From: Actinomycetota bacterium
Lineage (GTDB): Bacteria; Actinomycetota; Actinomycetes; Streptosporangiales; Streptosporangiaceae
NCBI GenBank assembly: GCA_003168255.1
Contig: PMSU01000047.1
Location: forward strand, 1 to 42,594
Length of the DNA stretch: 42,594 nt
Direction of reading: 5' to 3'
A program made the position numbers and the translations under genes. Shown here in pieces: positions 23,114 through 30,795 of the stretch. How positions within the stretch are numbered: the stretch's first letter is position 1; the number at the start of each line of letters is the position of its first letter. A model generated the notes under the pieces. That model had not been told where the DNA came from. It worked only from the letters and a program-made list of their open reading frames with translations, and did no database searches.

Positions 23114-23920
23114 ATGCCCGTCATTCTCATCACTGGCGCAGCCGGGCGCATCGGCGGCATGCTGCGCCCGAGGCTGGCGCGGCCCGACCGGACGCTGCGG
23201 CTGCTCGATAGCGCGCGGCTGACCCCGGGACCGGGGGAGGAGGTCGTTCAGGTCTCCGTCACTGACCTGGAGGCCATGACGAAGGCCTGCCGGGGCGTGG
23301 ACGCGGTCATTCACCTGGCGGCGCAGGCCGGCGAGGCACCATGGGGCCGCATCCTGAAGGTCAACATCCACGGGGCGTACGTCGCGTTCGAGGCGGCGCG
23401 CCGGGCCGGCGTGCCGCGGGTGATCTTCGCATCCTCCAATCACGTGGTCGGCTTCACTCCGAGGTCCGAGTTTCCCGCCGAGGACTACGCGTTCCCCGCT
23501 CCCGATACCTATTACGGGGTGTCCAAGGCGACCGGCGAGGCGCTGGCCTCGCTCTACCACCACAGGTACGGCATGGACACCATCTGCATCCGGATCCTCA
23601 CCTGCTCCGAACGTCCCTACGACGCGCGGATGCTGTCTACCTGGCTGTCGCCCGACGACGCGGGGCGGTTGTTCGACGCGTGCCTGGACGTGGAGAGCCC
23701 CGGGTTCCGCGTCATCTACGGGGTGTCGGCCAACACGAGGGGCGGCTGGGTGTCCCTGGACGAGGCACGGGCGCTTGGCTACGAGCCGAGGGACGACGCC
23801 GAGGTATACGCGGAGGAGGTCATCGGGATGTACGGGGAGACCGGGCCCGGCGACCCGCTCTTCGACTATCTCGGCGGCGAGTTCACCTCGCACAGCCTCG
23901 ACGTCGGTTATCCCACCTAA
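23114..23920 (+). CDS. NAD-dependent epimerase/dehydratase, uronate-dehydrogenase-like
   Basis: A 268-residue extended SDR protein. The Rossmann glycine motif is ITGAAGRIGGML, and the catalytic Tyr/Lys are in DTYYGVSKATGEAL. The segment VIFASSNHVVGF (with a conserved Ser) and VNIHGAYVAFEAARRAG resemble uronate dehydrogenases, which oxidise galacturonate or glucuronate to the aldaro-lactone with NAD+. The start at 23114 (MPVILITGAAG) follows the dehydratase stop by 10 bases. Sitting between a sugar-acid dehydratase and a semialdehyde dehydrogenase, it fits an oxidative sugar pathway, but it could equally be a sugar 1-dehydrogenase. Confidence 0.87.
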   Translation: MPVILITGAAGRIGGMLRPRLARPDRTLRLLDSARLTPGPGEEVVQVSVTDLEAMTKACRGVDAVIHLAAQAGEAPWGRILKVNIHGAYVAFEAARRAGVPRVIFASSNHVVGFTPRSEFPAEDYAFPAPDTYYGVSKATGEALASLYHHRYGMDTICIRILTCSERPYDARMLSTWLSPDDAGRLFDACLDVESPGFRVIYGVSANTRGGWVSLDEARALGYEPRDDAEVYAEEVIGMYGETGPGDPLFDYLGGEFTSHSLDVGYPT

Positions 23921-23944
23921 TGGGCTGGCGAAGGGCACCTCTCG

Positions 23945-25456
23945 ATGATTCAGGGATTTGACCCGCGCACCGGCTCGCCGGCCGGCGAGGCGGTGGCGGC
24001 GACGGCCGACTCCGAGGTGGACGCGGTCGTCGCCGCGGCCGCTGCGGTGTCGGGAGCCTGGGGCTCGACGGCACCCGCCGAGCGGGCGGTAATCCTGACG
24101 GCGGTCGCGGCCGCGCTGGACGCGCGCTCGGCGGAGCTTGCCGCACTGGCCGACACGGAGACGGCGCTCGGCGGTGCGCGGCTGACCGGGGAGGTGGCAC
24201 GCACCACCGGGCAGCTGCGCCTGTTCGCCGAGGTGCTTCGCGACGGCGGCTTCCTCGAGGTGGCGCTGACTCGCGGCGGCGCCGTCGGCGGGACGCCCGA
24301 CTTGCGCAGGATCAACCGGCCGGTGGGGCCGGTCGCCGTGTTCGCGGCGTCGAACTTCCCCTTTGCCTTCTCTGTCGCCGGCGGCGACACCGCGTCGGCG
24401 CTCGCCGCCGGCTGCCCGGTCATCGTCAAGGCGCACGAGGGACATCCGCGCACCGCCGTGCTGACTGGCCAGGTCGTTTCCGAGGCGCTGGCCGGCGCGG
24501 GGGGACCAGACGGGGTGTTCGGCGTGGTGCACGGGGTGGAAGCTGGAGTCAGGCTGCTGCGCCATCCGGCGATCGCCGCCGCGGGCTTCACCGGGTCCGC
24601 GCGCGGCGGTCTGGCGCTACAGCAGATCTGCGCCGAGCGGGCGGTCCCGATCCCGTTCTTCGGCGAGATGGGTTCGGTGAACCCGGTGGTCGTCCTGCCC
24701 GAGGCTGCCGCGTCCCGCGCCGAGGCAATCGCGGCAGGCTACGCTGCCTCGCTCACTCTCGGCGTCGGCCAGTTCTGCACCAATCCCGGCCTGCTATTCG
24801 TACCTGCTGACAGTGGCGTGCCTGCTGGTGCGGGGCTGCTTGACGCGATCGCGGCGGCCGTGTCAGTGTCCCGGGGCGGCCCGATGCTGTCCGCGCGGAT
24901 CCACGACGGATTCGTTGCTGCGGCGGCCGAGCTCGCCGAACACCCCGCGGTCAAGCTTCTTGCCACCGGGCTGCCGGGGGAGGGCCCGTGGCCTGGGACG
25001 CCGCAAGTCTTCCATGCCTCCCTTGGTGAGTTCGCCGCTGGTCTGCCCGGCCTGGCGCAGGAGCGGTTCGGTCCGGTCGGCCTGGTGATCAGCTATCAGG
25101 ATGTCGGCGAGCTTGTGCCTGTGCTCGCCAGGCTCGGCGGCAACCTGACGGGCTGCATTCACCTGGACGGCTCCGCCCGGGGTGACGTCGTGGCCGCGGA
25201 GCAGGTGATGGAGGTATTCGGCCGCACCGCGGGGCGGGTCGTGTTCAACGGCTGGCCCACCGGCGTCGCCGTTACCTGGGCACAACATCACGGCGGCCCG
25301 TGGCCCGCGACCACAGCGCCCGCCTACACCTCGGTCGGCGCGGCCGCCATCAGGCGCTGGCTCGTCCCCGTCGTCTACCAGGACTGCCCGCCGGAGCTGC
25401 TGCCTCCAGGGCTGCGGCCCAGGTCCCGCCCCCGCCTCGAGTCTTCCTCGGCCTGA
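23945..25456 (+). CDS. Aldehyde dehydrogenase, 2,5-dioxovalerate (ketoglutarate semialdehyde) type
   Basis: A 503-residue aldehyde dehydrogenase. It has the NAD-binding PVGPVAVFAASNFPFAFSVA, the GFTGSARGGLAL loop, the general base Glu in FFGEMGSVNPVVVLPE and the catalytic Cys in GVGQFCTNPGLLF. The FAASNFPFAFSVAGGDTASA stretch and NPV motif are typical of 2-ketoglutarate semialdehyde dehydrogenases, which end the oxidative pentose and uronate pathways by making 2-oxoglutarate. It is third in the operon, 24 bases after the SDR gene. A 25-base piece containing its 3' end and stop codon is repeated 40 bases downstream. Confidence 0.88.
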   Translation: MIQGFDPRTGSPAGEAVAATADSEVDAVVAAAAAVSGAWGSTAPAERAVILTAVAAALDARSAELAALADTETALGGARLTGEVARTTGQLRLFAEVLRDGGFLEVALTRGGAVGGTPDLRRINRPVGPVAVFAASNFPFAFSVAGGDTASALAAGCPVIVKAHEGHPRTAVLTGQVVSEALAGAGGPDGVFGVVHGVEAGVRLLRHPAIAAAGFTGSARGGLALQQICAERAVPIPFFGEMGSVNPVVVLPEAAASRAEAIAAGYAASLTLGVGQFCTNPGLLFVPADSGVPAGAGLLDAIAAAVSVSRGGPMLSARIHDGFVAAAAELAEHPAVKLLATGLPGEGPWPGTPQVFHASLGEFAAGLPGLAQERFGPVGLVISYQDVGELVPVLARLGGNLTGCIHLDGSARGDVVAAEQVMEVFGRTAGRVVFNGWPTGVAVTWAQHHGGPWPATTAPAYTSVGAAAIRRWLVPVVYQDCPPELLPPGLRPRSRPRLESSSA

Positions 25457-25546
25457 ACTTCTGGTCTGCCCTCGCCTCGGGTCTTCCTCGGCCTGAATTG
25501 CCGACCCGATCCCGTCTCCCTCTCCTGATCTGTGCTCCGGACCTGA

Positions 25547-26029
25547 TCACGAGGGCTGAGTCACCGGCCTGGTCAACTCGACGAGTTCCTCGCGGTATCC
25601 CAGCGAGGCGTAGAGGCCGCAGGCCGGCTGGTTGGCTGGCCCCGTTCCCAAGGTGATGAACGGCAGTCCGCGCCCGGCGGCCCAGTTCTCTGCGGCTTTC
25701 ATCAGCCGGGTGGCGACCCCGCGCCTCTCCCAGGCCGGCGAGACGACCAGTTCCCCGACATAGGCGTCGACCTGCCCGGTGAAGTGGGCTCGCTCGCATG
25801 CGGTCACGAGGCCCACGACTTGATCGTCAGCGATCGCGACGTAGAAGGCGTGGTCGTCCTGGTCGGCCGTGTCAATGGAGGCGCGCACCCACCCCTGCAC
25901 GGCCTGCAGCACTGCGGCCGGTTCCCGCCATGGCGCTACCCATTCGGTGAGACGCGGCGCAAGGGTCATGACCGCGTCGGTGTCCCCGGTCTCGAAGGAG
26001 CGAATCTGCACGACTGTTCGCTGGGTCAT
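25547..26029 (-). CDS. GNAT family N-acetyltransferase
   Basis: A 160-residue acetyl-CoA-dependent acetyltransferase. It begins MTQRTVVQIRSFETGDTDAV, and the acetyl-CoA-binding motif A is GELVVSPAWERRGVATRLM (the R-R-G-V-A-T form of Q/R-x-x-G-x-G/A). The substrate side, LPFITLGTGPANQPACGLY, ends in a SLGYREE strand. The substrate is unknown. The 26029 start is the ATG before the conserved first strand; the longer frame to 26332 runs through AT-rich non-coding sequence. It is divergent from the methyltransferase gene. Confidence 0.88.
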   Translation of the reverse strand: MTQRTVVQIRSFETGDTDAVMTLAPRLTEWVAPWREPAAVLQAVQGWVRASIDTADQDDHAFYVAIADDQVVGLVTACERAHFTGQVDAYVGELVVSPAWERRGVATRLMKAAENWAAGRGLPFITLGTGPANQPACGLYASLGYREELVELTRPVTQPS

Positions 26030-26153
26030 GACGCCATTGTGGCACTCGTTCACCGCTACGAAAAAACACTTTGAACAGCGGATATATATAAAACTTGGCT
26101 GAGGTGGAGGAGTGCGGTCCGCTTCGGTGGGTGCGGTACGGGAGAATTCCGGC

Positions 26154-26762
26154 ATGGATGATCTCCCGCCGCTGGTCGAGCGCGCCTGTGCGCTCGCCCG
26201 GAATATCGGCTTTCCGCTGACCAGGGATGAGGCCGGTCCAGGCCTCCCGTCGGCTTGCCTGCCAGGCGTGGGCAGGTTTCTCGGCGTTCTCGCGGCTGGC
26301 TGCAATGGGGGCAGAATCGGTGAGATCGGCACCGCCGCGGGGATTGGGGCTGCCTGGATGGCCAGCGCGATGCCTGCCGACTGCGTGCTGATTACCGCCG
26401 AGATCGACGAGCAACTGGCCGCCGCGGCGTCAAAGCTGCTGGCCGATGATCACCGGGTAGAGGTACTGACCGGTGACGCCAGGGAGGTTCTTGCTCCCAG
26501 AGGCCCGTTCGACCTCCTGTTCGCCGACGGGGGCTGGCGTGACCCGGCCGGCCTTGCGAGCCTTGTCGACCTGGTTCGCGTCGGCGGGCGGGTGGTCATG
26601 GACGACGTGACCCCGCTGCGTGCGCTGCCGGCTGACTCGCCAATGCTTGCAGACGATGTGAAGCGGCAGCTCTTCTTCGGCGACCCTAGGCTGCTCTCGA
26701 CCGAGGTCGTGCTCCCCGATCTGCGGAACTCGCTGCTAGTGGGGACGCGACGTGACGGTTAA
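26154..26762 (+). CDS. SAM-dependent O-methyltransferase-like protein
   Basis: A 202-residue protein of the catechol-OMT-like class. Visible are NGGRIGEIGTAAGIGAAWMA (SAM glycine motif), the acidic VLITAEIDEQLAAAA strand, and the segment FDLLFADGGWRDPAGL, then VRVGGRVVMDDVTPL, which carries the metal-binding Asp residues of this class. The N-terminus, DDLPPLVERACALARNIGFP, is the helical cap. The start is the ATG at 26154 with GGGAG upstream; the open frame extends to 26112. The acceptor is unknown. Confidence 0.83.
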   Translation: MDDLPPLVERACALARNIGFPLTRDEAGPGLPSACLPGVGRFLGVLAAGCNGGRIGEIGTAAGIGAAWMASAMPADCVLITAEIDEQLAAAASKLLADDHRVEVLTGDAREVLAPRGPFDLLFADGGWRDPAGLASLVDLVRVGGRVVMDDVTPLRALPADSPMLADDVKRQLFFGDPRLLSTEVVLPDLRNSLLVGTRRDG

Positions 26763-26861
26763 CGGGCCGCCTCACAGGGGTCGCACGAGAGGAGCCGCGC
26801 CGTCGTCACTACGACGAACTGGCGGATGGCGGGTTGTTCAATCTCGCAAACCCCGCACCCG

Positions 26862-27023
26862 AAGTCGGCGCCGCTCAGCCGAGGTAGCGGCGCCGCTCAG
26901 CCGAGGTAGCGGCGCCGCCTTAGCCGAAGTTGTGGCGCCGCCTTAGCCGAGGTTGTGGCGCCGCTTAGCCGAGGTCGTGGCGCCGCTTAGCCGAGGTCGT
27001 GGCGCCGCTTAGCCGAGGTTGTG
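26862..27023 (-). repeat. 22-23-base tandem repeat spanning the end of the DUF397 gene
   Basis: Seven units start at 26877, 26899, 26922, 26945, 26967, 26989 and 27011, each beginning AGCCGAGGT or a close variant followed by GGCGCC. Read on the minus strand, five of the units contain the CTCGGCTAAG-type sequence (Leu-Gly-stop) that ends the DUF397 gene, so the repeat is a multiplied copy of that gene's last codons. Each unit carries the palindrome GGCGCC. The 26763-27008 gap otherwise holds nothing that I recognise. Confidence 0.9.
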
Positions 27024-27296
27024 ATGCCCGGCTTTCACCTGGGTGGTGAACGCCTGCCAGTCGCCTGGCGCGAGGAGCAGCATCGGCCCGGACGGGTCCT
27101 TGGAGTCGCGCACGGAGATCGCATGCCCGGCATCCGCCACCTCAACGCAGTTGCTGCCGCTGCCGCCGCTACGGCTGCTCTTGCGCCACACCGAAACCCG
27201 TGCAACCTCGACGCAGTTGCTGCCATTGCCGCTGCTGCGGCTGCTTTTCCGCCACACGGTGCGGGACACGTCGACATTCGCGCCCATCATGTCCAT
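27009..27296 (-). CDS. DUF397 protein with a duplicated N-terminal block
   Basis: A 95-residue DUF397 protein, normally about 60-70 residues. The family block appears twice: VWRKSSRSSGNGSNCVEVA at residue 14 and VWRKSSRSGGSGSNCVEVA at residue 36, a 22-residue tandem duplication. The rest is canonical: AISVRDSKDPSGPMLLLAPG followed by DWQAFTTQV. DUF397 genes sit beside XRE/DUF5753 regulators in actinobacteria (as in whiJ-like loci), and their products are thought to oppose or modulate the paired regulator. The start is strongly supported by AAGGAGGTG just upstream. It lies 23 bases after the regulator gene and is probably in the same transcript. Confidence 0.93.
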   Translation of the reverse strand: MDMMGANVDVSRTVWRKSSRSSGNGSNCVEVARVSVWRKSSRSGGSGSNCVEVADAGHAISVRDSKDPSGPMLLLAPGDWQAFTTQVKAGHHNLG

Positions 27297-27319
27297 TGCG
27301 CACCTCCTTCGCTTGCCTC

Positions 27320-28183
27320 CTAAGCTAGTTCATCCGCCGCCCGGCCGATGAGTTCCCTCGACGCGTCAACCGGGAGCGCGGCCGCCCGAAGGTGGTCGAA
27401 CATCAGCGCATAGCGCTGGAGTTCCGGCGGCTTCTCCAGGTACAGCGTCCCGCTGTAGTAGTGGACGTATGCCACGTCCGGGTCGGTCGGCTCGGGGAAG
27501 CCGAGGATCATGAATGCGCCGTCCATTCCCGCGTGCGCGCCGACGCCGAACGGGAGCACCTGGAGCGTAACGTCCGGCTGCCTGCTGACTTCCGTCAATT
27601 TGCCCAGCTGAGCGCGCATCACTCCCCGGCCGCCGACCGCGCGGCGGATGACCGCCTCGTTCACGATCGCCCAGAGTTTCGGCGAGTCCGGTGCGCCTAC
27701 CCGCTCCTGCCGGGCCATCCGCACCGCAGCCTGCTTCTCGATCTCCTCGTCGCTTGCGGTAAGCATCGTCGCCCGGTTCACGGCGCGTGCGTACTCCTCC
27801 GTCTGGAAGAGCCCGGGGACGATTTCGGACTCGTAGGTGCGCAATGTGGCGGCTTCGGCCTCCAGCCCGACATAGGTCTCGAACCACGCAGGGATAGCGT
27901 CGCCGTACGCGTGCCACCATCCCTTTTGGCGCGACTCGCGAGCCAGGGTGAGCAGTGCTTCCCACTCTTCGCCGCCGTCCTCGGCTCCGTAGGTGCGCAG
28001 CAGGAACTTGACGTCTCTGGGCAACACGCTGACCCGGGAGTTCTCGATCCGGCTGATCTTGGCAGCGGACCATTCCAGCCGCTCCGCCACCTCCTCGATG
28101 GTGAGCCCGGCATCGTCGCGGTGCCGGCGCAGCTCGGCTGCGAGCCGCCGCCGCTTGACGGTCGGGCTGCTGCGTGCTGGCAT
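27320..28183 (-). CDS. XRE-family regulator with DUF5753 domain (WhiJ-like)
   Basis: A 287-residue regulator. The N-terminal HTH is AELRRHRDDAGLTIEEVAER, then LEWSAAKISRIENSRVSV. The rest is the DUF5753 domain: ARESRQKGWWHAYGDAIPAW, then YVGLEAEAATLRTYE, VPGLFQTEEYARAV and AVIRRAVGGRGVMRAQL. In Streptomyces such proteins (WhiJ class) regulate development, working with an adjacent DUF397 protein and an anti-sigma-like ATPase; all three are here. The start has AAGGAGA upstream. DUF397 follows on the same strand, and the ATPase gene is divergent on the other side. Confidence 0.95.
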   Translation of the reverse strand: MPARSSPTVKRRRLAAELRRHRDDAGLTIEEVAERLEWSAAKISRIENSRVSVLPRDVKFLLRTYGAEDGGEEWEALLTLARESRQKGWWHAYGDAIPAWFETYVGLEAEAATLRTYESEIVPGLFQTEEYARAVNRATMLTASDEEIEKQAAVRMARQERVGAPDSPKLWAIVNEAVIRRAVGGRGVMRAQLGKLTEVSRQPDVTLQVLPFGVGAHAGMDGAFMILGFPEPTDPDVAYVHYYSGTLYLEKPPELQRYALMFDHLRAAALPVDASRELIGRAADELA

Positions 28184-28390
28184 CTCGGTCTCCTTGCAAG
28201 AGAAATTTGCAGATACATGTTGCGTAGCGAAGATGTAAGCAAGATACTACGGAGAGTATGCCGCACATGACCGATTCGCAGTTCCGGACACGCCGATTGC
28301 GCTCACCGGCATCCGCCGGCGGTCCATACGCTCCGCCCCGCCGGGCATTAAGACGCGCGCCCGGCGACGCCCCCGACAGATGGTGAGGAC

Positions 28391-28579
28391 ATGTCCCAGA
28401 GCTCTCTGAAGGCGCCATCGCCGGGCGATGGCGATCTCCTGCCCGAGCCTGAACGGCTGCGCGCCGTCGCCAGGGAGATCGACCCACGCGTTGATGACGT
28501 CTGCGGCTGCCCGCTCCCTGTTCGAGCGGGCGTGCGCCTGCCGAGTTCACGCTCGGCGGGCGGTAGGGCCGCGTGGTGA
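28391..28579 (+). CDS. Possible small gene upstream of the ATPase
   Basis: A 62-residue frame starts at an ATG 4 bases after GGTGAGGA and ends in a TGA (28577-28579) that overlaps the proposed ATPase start. It begins MSQSSLKAPSPGDGDLLPEP and continues ERLRAVAREIDPRVDDVCGC. No family is recognised. The ribosome binding site and the overlap favour a real, coupled gene; the Arg/Pro/Ser-rich end argues against. The 28184-28390 stretch before it holds only the divergent promoter region. Confidence 0.35.
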   Translation: MSQSSLKAPSPGDGDLLPEPERLRAVAREIDPRVDDVCGCPLPVRAGVRLPSSRSAGGRAAW

Positions 28580-29088
28580 TGGGGATGGTCAGCACGACAG
28601 GGCCGCCCGCATGCCGGCCGGCGCGCCATACGGTGCAGCCAGGTTCCCCAGCCGCTCAGCTGGCCGGCTGCGGCGCGGTCATGGTGTCGCCTCCCAAGCG
28701 CCGCGTATTTCCCGGCGAGGACGGGCAGGTGGCCATCGCGCGCCGGTTCGTGGCCCGCGCCCTGGAGGGCTGCCCCGTCACGGACACGGCCGCGCTGCTG
28801 ACCAGCGAGCTGGTGACCAACACGCTCCGCCACACCCACACGGCCGACGGCGGGACGTTCGACGTCATCGTGTGGCGGGGTCTCGCCGCGGCCTGCGTCG
28901 CTGTTCTTGACGACGGCTCGCACGCCACGCCGGCGGTGCGCGTGCCTGCTTCGGGCGAGCCTGCCGAGTCCGGTTACGGCCTGGCGCTGGTAGATCGGCT
29001 CGCCACCCGCTGGGGTTATCGCACGTACGAAGGTGAGGAATCGCGCGGGACAGCGGTCTGGTTCTGCCTTCGCTGGGCGGCAACGTGA
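28573..29088 (+). CDS. Anti-sigma-like ATP-binding protein (HATPase_c_2)
   Basis: This protein is up to 171 residues, and only its last 130 or so are family-like. The domain runs from FPGEDGQVAIARRFVARALE, through the N-box LLTSELVTNTLRHTHT and VAVLDDGSHATPAVR, to GYGLALVDRLATRWGYR with the Gly-rich ATP lid and TAVWFCLRW. This is the SpoIIAB/RsbW-like ATPase family without a separate phosphoacceptor, and it is a regular partner of XRE/DUF397 loci (AbaA-like). Several starts are possible (28573, 28579, 28585 or 28681). The stop overlaps the next GTG by 4 bases, starting a chain of overlapping genes. Confidence 0.85.
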   Translation: MVMGMVSTTGPPACRPARHTVQPGSPAAQLAGCGAVMVSPPKRRVFPGEDGQVAIARRFVARALEGCPVTDTAALLTSELVTNTLRHTHTADGGTFDVIVWRGLAAACVAVLDDGSHATPAVRVPASGEPAESGYGLALVDRLATRWGYRTYEGEESRGTAVWFCLRWAAT

Positions 29089-29753
29089 CTGGCCACATCG
29101 GCATGAGGGAGGCCTTCGTGGCCTACCGTGCGCTCGGCTGGCCCGCGGGCGAGCACGATGGCCGCCTGGAGCTTGTCACCGGCAGCGTGATCGACGTGCT
29201 TGAGGTTCCAAGGGCGGCAGGGACTCTCGCGGCCCGGTGGTGGTTGCACAGCGAGGGCGCGGCCGACGAGGTTCGCGGCCTGCCCACCCTCCCCGACCCG
29301 CGGCACGCGCTCGCCGTGATCGCCGCCGGTGAGCGGCTCTTTTTCATCGCGGCGGCGGGGGACTGCCCGTGGCATGCCGAAGACCCGGTCACCACCAGGA
29401 CATCCAGCCGACCGGACGTGGCGGTGATCAAGTGGCACAGCAACGGCAGCCGCATCCCCGCGCCGCCCGGCAAGGGGGACGCTGACCCGGCAGAGTGGGC
29501 GCACGTTCCTGATCGCGGCGTCCGGCTCGCCAGGCCCGCCGTGTTGCTGCACCTGCTCGCCGCTGCCGCCGCCACCGTAAGGCATGGCCCGCAGATGCTC
29601 GCCTTGCCAGGCGGCGTCCTGGCTGTCCCGGCTCTCGGCGGGCAGCCGCGGCAATCGTCCGCGTCCGCGGCCGGGCCGCTGCCCCGCCCGCACGGGGCGG
29701 TTGGCTTCCGCCTGTCGCCCGGCTCGACACCACAGGCAAGGACGGCACCGTGA
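29085..29753 (+). CDS. Hypothetical protein with weak primase/polymerase-like features
   Basis: A 222-residue protein. Its organisation recalls the bifunctional primase/polymerase N-terminal family of actinobacteria: MREAFVAYRALGWPAGEHDG, then VIDVLEVPRAAG, an ALAVIAAGERLFFIAAAG core, and VIKWHSNGSRIPAPP followed by a C-terminal helix LARPAVLLHLLAAAA. I cannot see the catalytic acidic residues of an active primase, so any activity is doubtful. The last 50 residues are disordered. It overlaps its neighbours by 4 bases at each end (GTGA), so it belongs to one operon with the ATPase and the zeta-like gene. Confidence is for the gene being real; the function is open. Confidence 0.65.
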   Translation: MTGHIGMREAFVAYRALGWPAGEHDGRLELVTGSVIDVLEVPRAAGTLAARWWLHSEGAADEVRGLPTLPDPRHALAVIAAGERLFFIAAAGDCPWHAEDPVTTRTSSRPDVAVIKWHSNGSRIPAPPGKGDADPAEWAHVPDRGVRLARPAVLLHLLAAAAATVRHGPQMLALPGGVLAVPALGGQPRQSSASAAGPLPRPHGAVGFRLSPGSTPQARTAP

Positions 29754-30661
29754 TCTGGACCACCGAGCGCAACCGGGCGCAAGGCGAGCTCGTGGCCGAC
29801 CTGTCGAGGCGGGCCTCGGAGGTGCCGTGCGAAAGCACGGCGATCATCGCCTGTGGCCTGCGCGGCGCCGATTTCGCTGCCGTACTGGCTAGCGCGGGCG
29901 TCGATCGGTCGCAGTACCTGGTCATCAGCCTCGATGCCATCAAGGAGGAGATGGCCGTGCGCGGGCTGATCCCCCATGTCGAAGGCCTATCACCGATGGA
30001 GGCATCCGAGCTCGTCCATGCCGAATCCGCGTACATCGCCAAACGGCTCGGACTGCGAGCGATCGCGGACAGCAGGAACATCCTCTGGGAGATCACGATG
30101 GCCAGTGTGCTGGTCGCAGAGAGCTGGCTGGATGCGCTTGACCGGGCGGGTTACACGACTGGCGGCATCTACGTGGACGTACCTATCGAGGAGAGCGTGC
30201 GCCGTTCCGACGCCGAGCACCGCCGCAAGCAAGAGGAGTACCGAAACGGCAGAGGCTATGGCGGCCGCTATGTGCCCGCAGAAGCGATCCGGGCAATGTC
30301 GGCCACCGAACGCCGCGGCGCTGGCCAGCAAGTCAGCGTCGGCACGGCGACCGGCGGGACCGGAGCGGCGGCGGCAACCGAGCTGATCGGCCTGATCGAT
30401 CGTTATGCGTCGGGACAGCTAACCCTCGAAGAGCTCGCCAGGCGATTCCGCGGACGCAACTGGCCGTCAGTGCCTGGCGCCTGGACTTCCGACCTGGAGG
30501 AGGCGGCCTCCGCCATCGACGATCCAGCACCGTACGTGCCTGGGTCCTTTGACGATGTCGTTCTCGCCTATGATCTCGGCCGGCTTTCCGACCAGGAGTA
30601 CGACATCCTGGCCGCGGCGGCCGCTGCATCACGCCGTGCCACCGACCGCCGCGGGCCATAG
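29750..30661 (+). CDS. Zeta-toxin-like pseudokinase fused to a C-terminal partner domain
   Basis: A 303-residue protein in two parts. Residues 2-190 align with the zeta toxin at 30796: WTTER, DRSQYLVISLDAIKEEMAVRG, LSPMEASELVHAES, ILWEITMAS, DALDRAGYTTGGIYVDVPIE. The P-loop is destroyed: residues 36-44 read GLRGADFAA where the neighbour has GLPGAGKST, so the nucleotide-binding Gly, Lys and Ser/Thr are gone; NPDD is also changed to SLDA. It also lacks the N-terminal 190 residues of the neighbour. After a linker (VSVGTATGGTGAAAATEL), residues 210-303 are homologous to the separate 103-residue protein at 31995: LIDRYASGQLTLEELARRFR, then PGSFDDV and LSDQEYDIL. The gene overlaps the previous stop by 4 bases. 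It might act as antitoxin, decoy or regulator; this is inference. Confidence 0.85.
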   Translation: MIWTTERNRAQGELVADLSRRASEVPCESTAIIACGLRGADFAAVLASAGVDRSQYLVISLDAIKEEMAVRGLIPHVEGLSPMEASELVHAESAYIAKRLGLRAIADSRNILWEITMASVLVAESWLDALDRAGYTTGGIYVDVPIEESVRRSDAEHRRKQEEYRNGRGYGGRYVPAEAIRAMSATERRGAGQQVSVGTATGGTGAAAATELIGLIDRYASGQLTLEELARRFRGRNWPSVPGAWTSDLEEAASAIDDPAPYVPGSFDDVVLAYDLGRLSDQEYDILAAAAAASRRATDRRGP

Positions 30662-30672
30662 CGTAGGCCGGG

Positions 30673-30723
30673 ACGAGACTCAGCCAGGGCTGCGTTCATG
30701 ACATGGTCTGGCCTCAGTCTCGT
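30673..30723 (+). terminator. Hairpin between the two zeta-like genes
   Basis: ACGAGACT (30673-30680) pairs with AGTCTCGT (30716-30723), and the stem can continue weakly inwards (CAGCCAG with CTGGCCT). It lies just after the pseudo-zeta stop and before the zeta gene's own start region, suggesting separate transcription. There is no U tract, as is common in actinobacteria. Confidence 0.4.
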
Positions 30724-30795
30724 GCTCTCCGTGTGGTTCCGGTAACGTCACGTAAACGACAGCAGCCAGGACCTGGAGCAGAAGGGGGCTCCGTC

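Noticed and set aside
25872..26414. Minus-strand frame over the methyltransferase start
   Set aside because: No family signal; shadow of genes on both sides.
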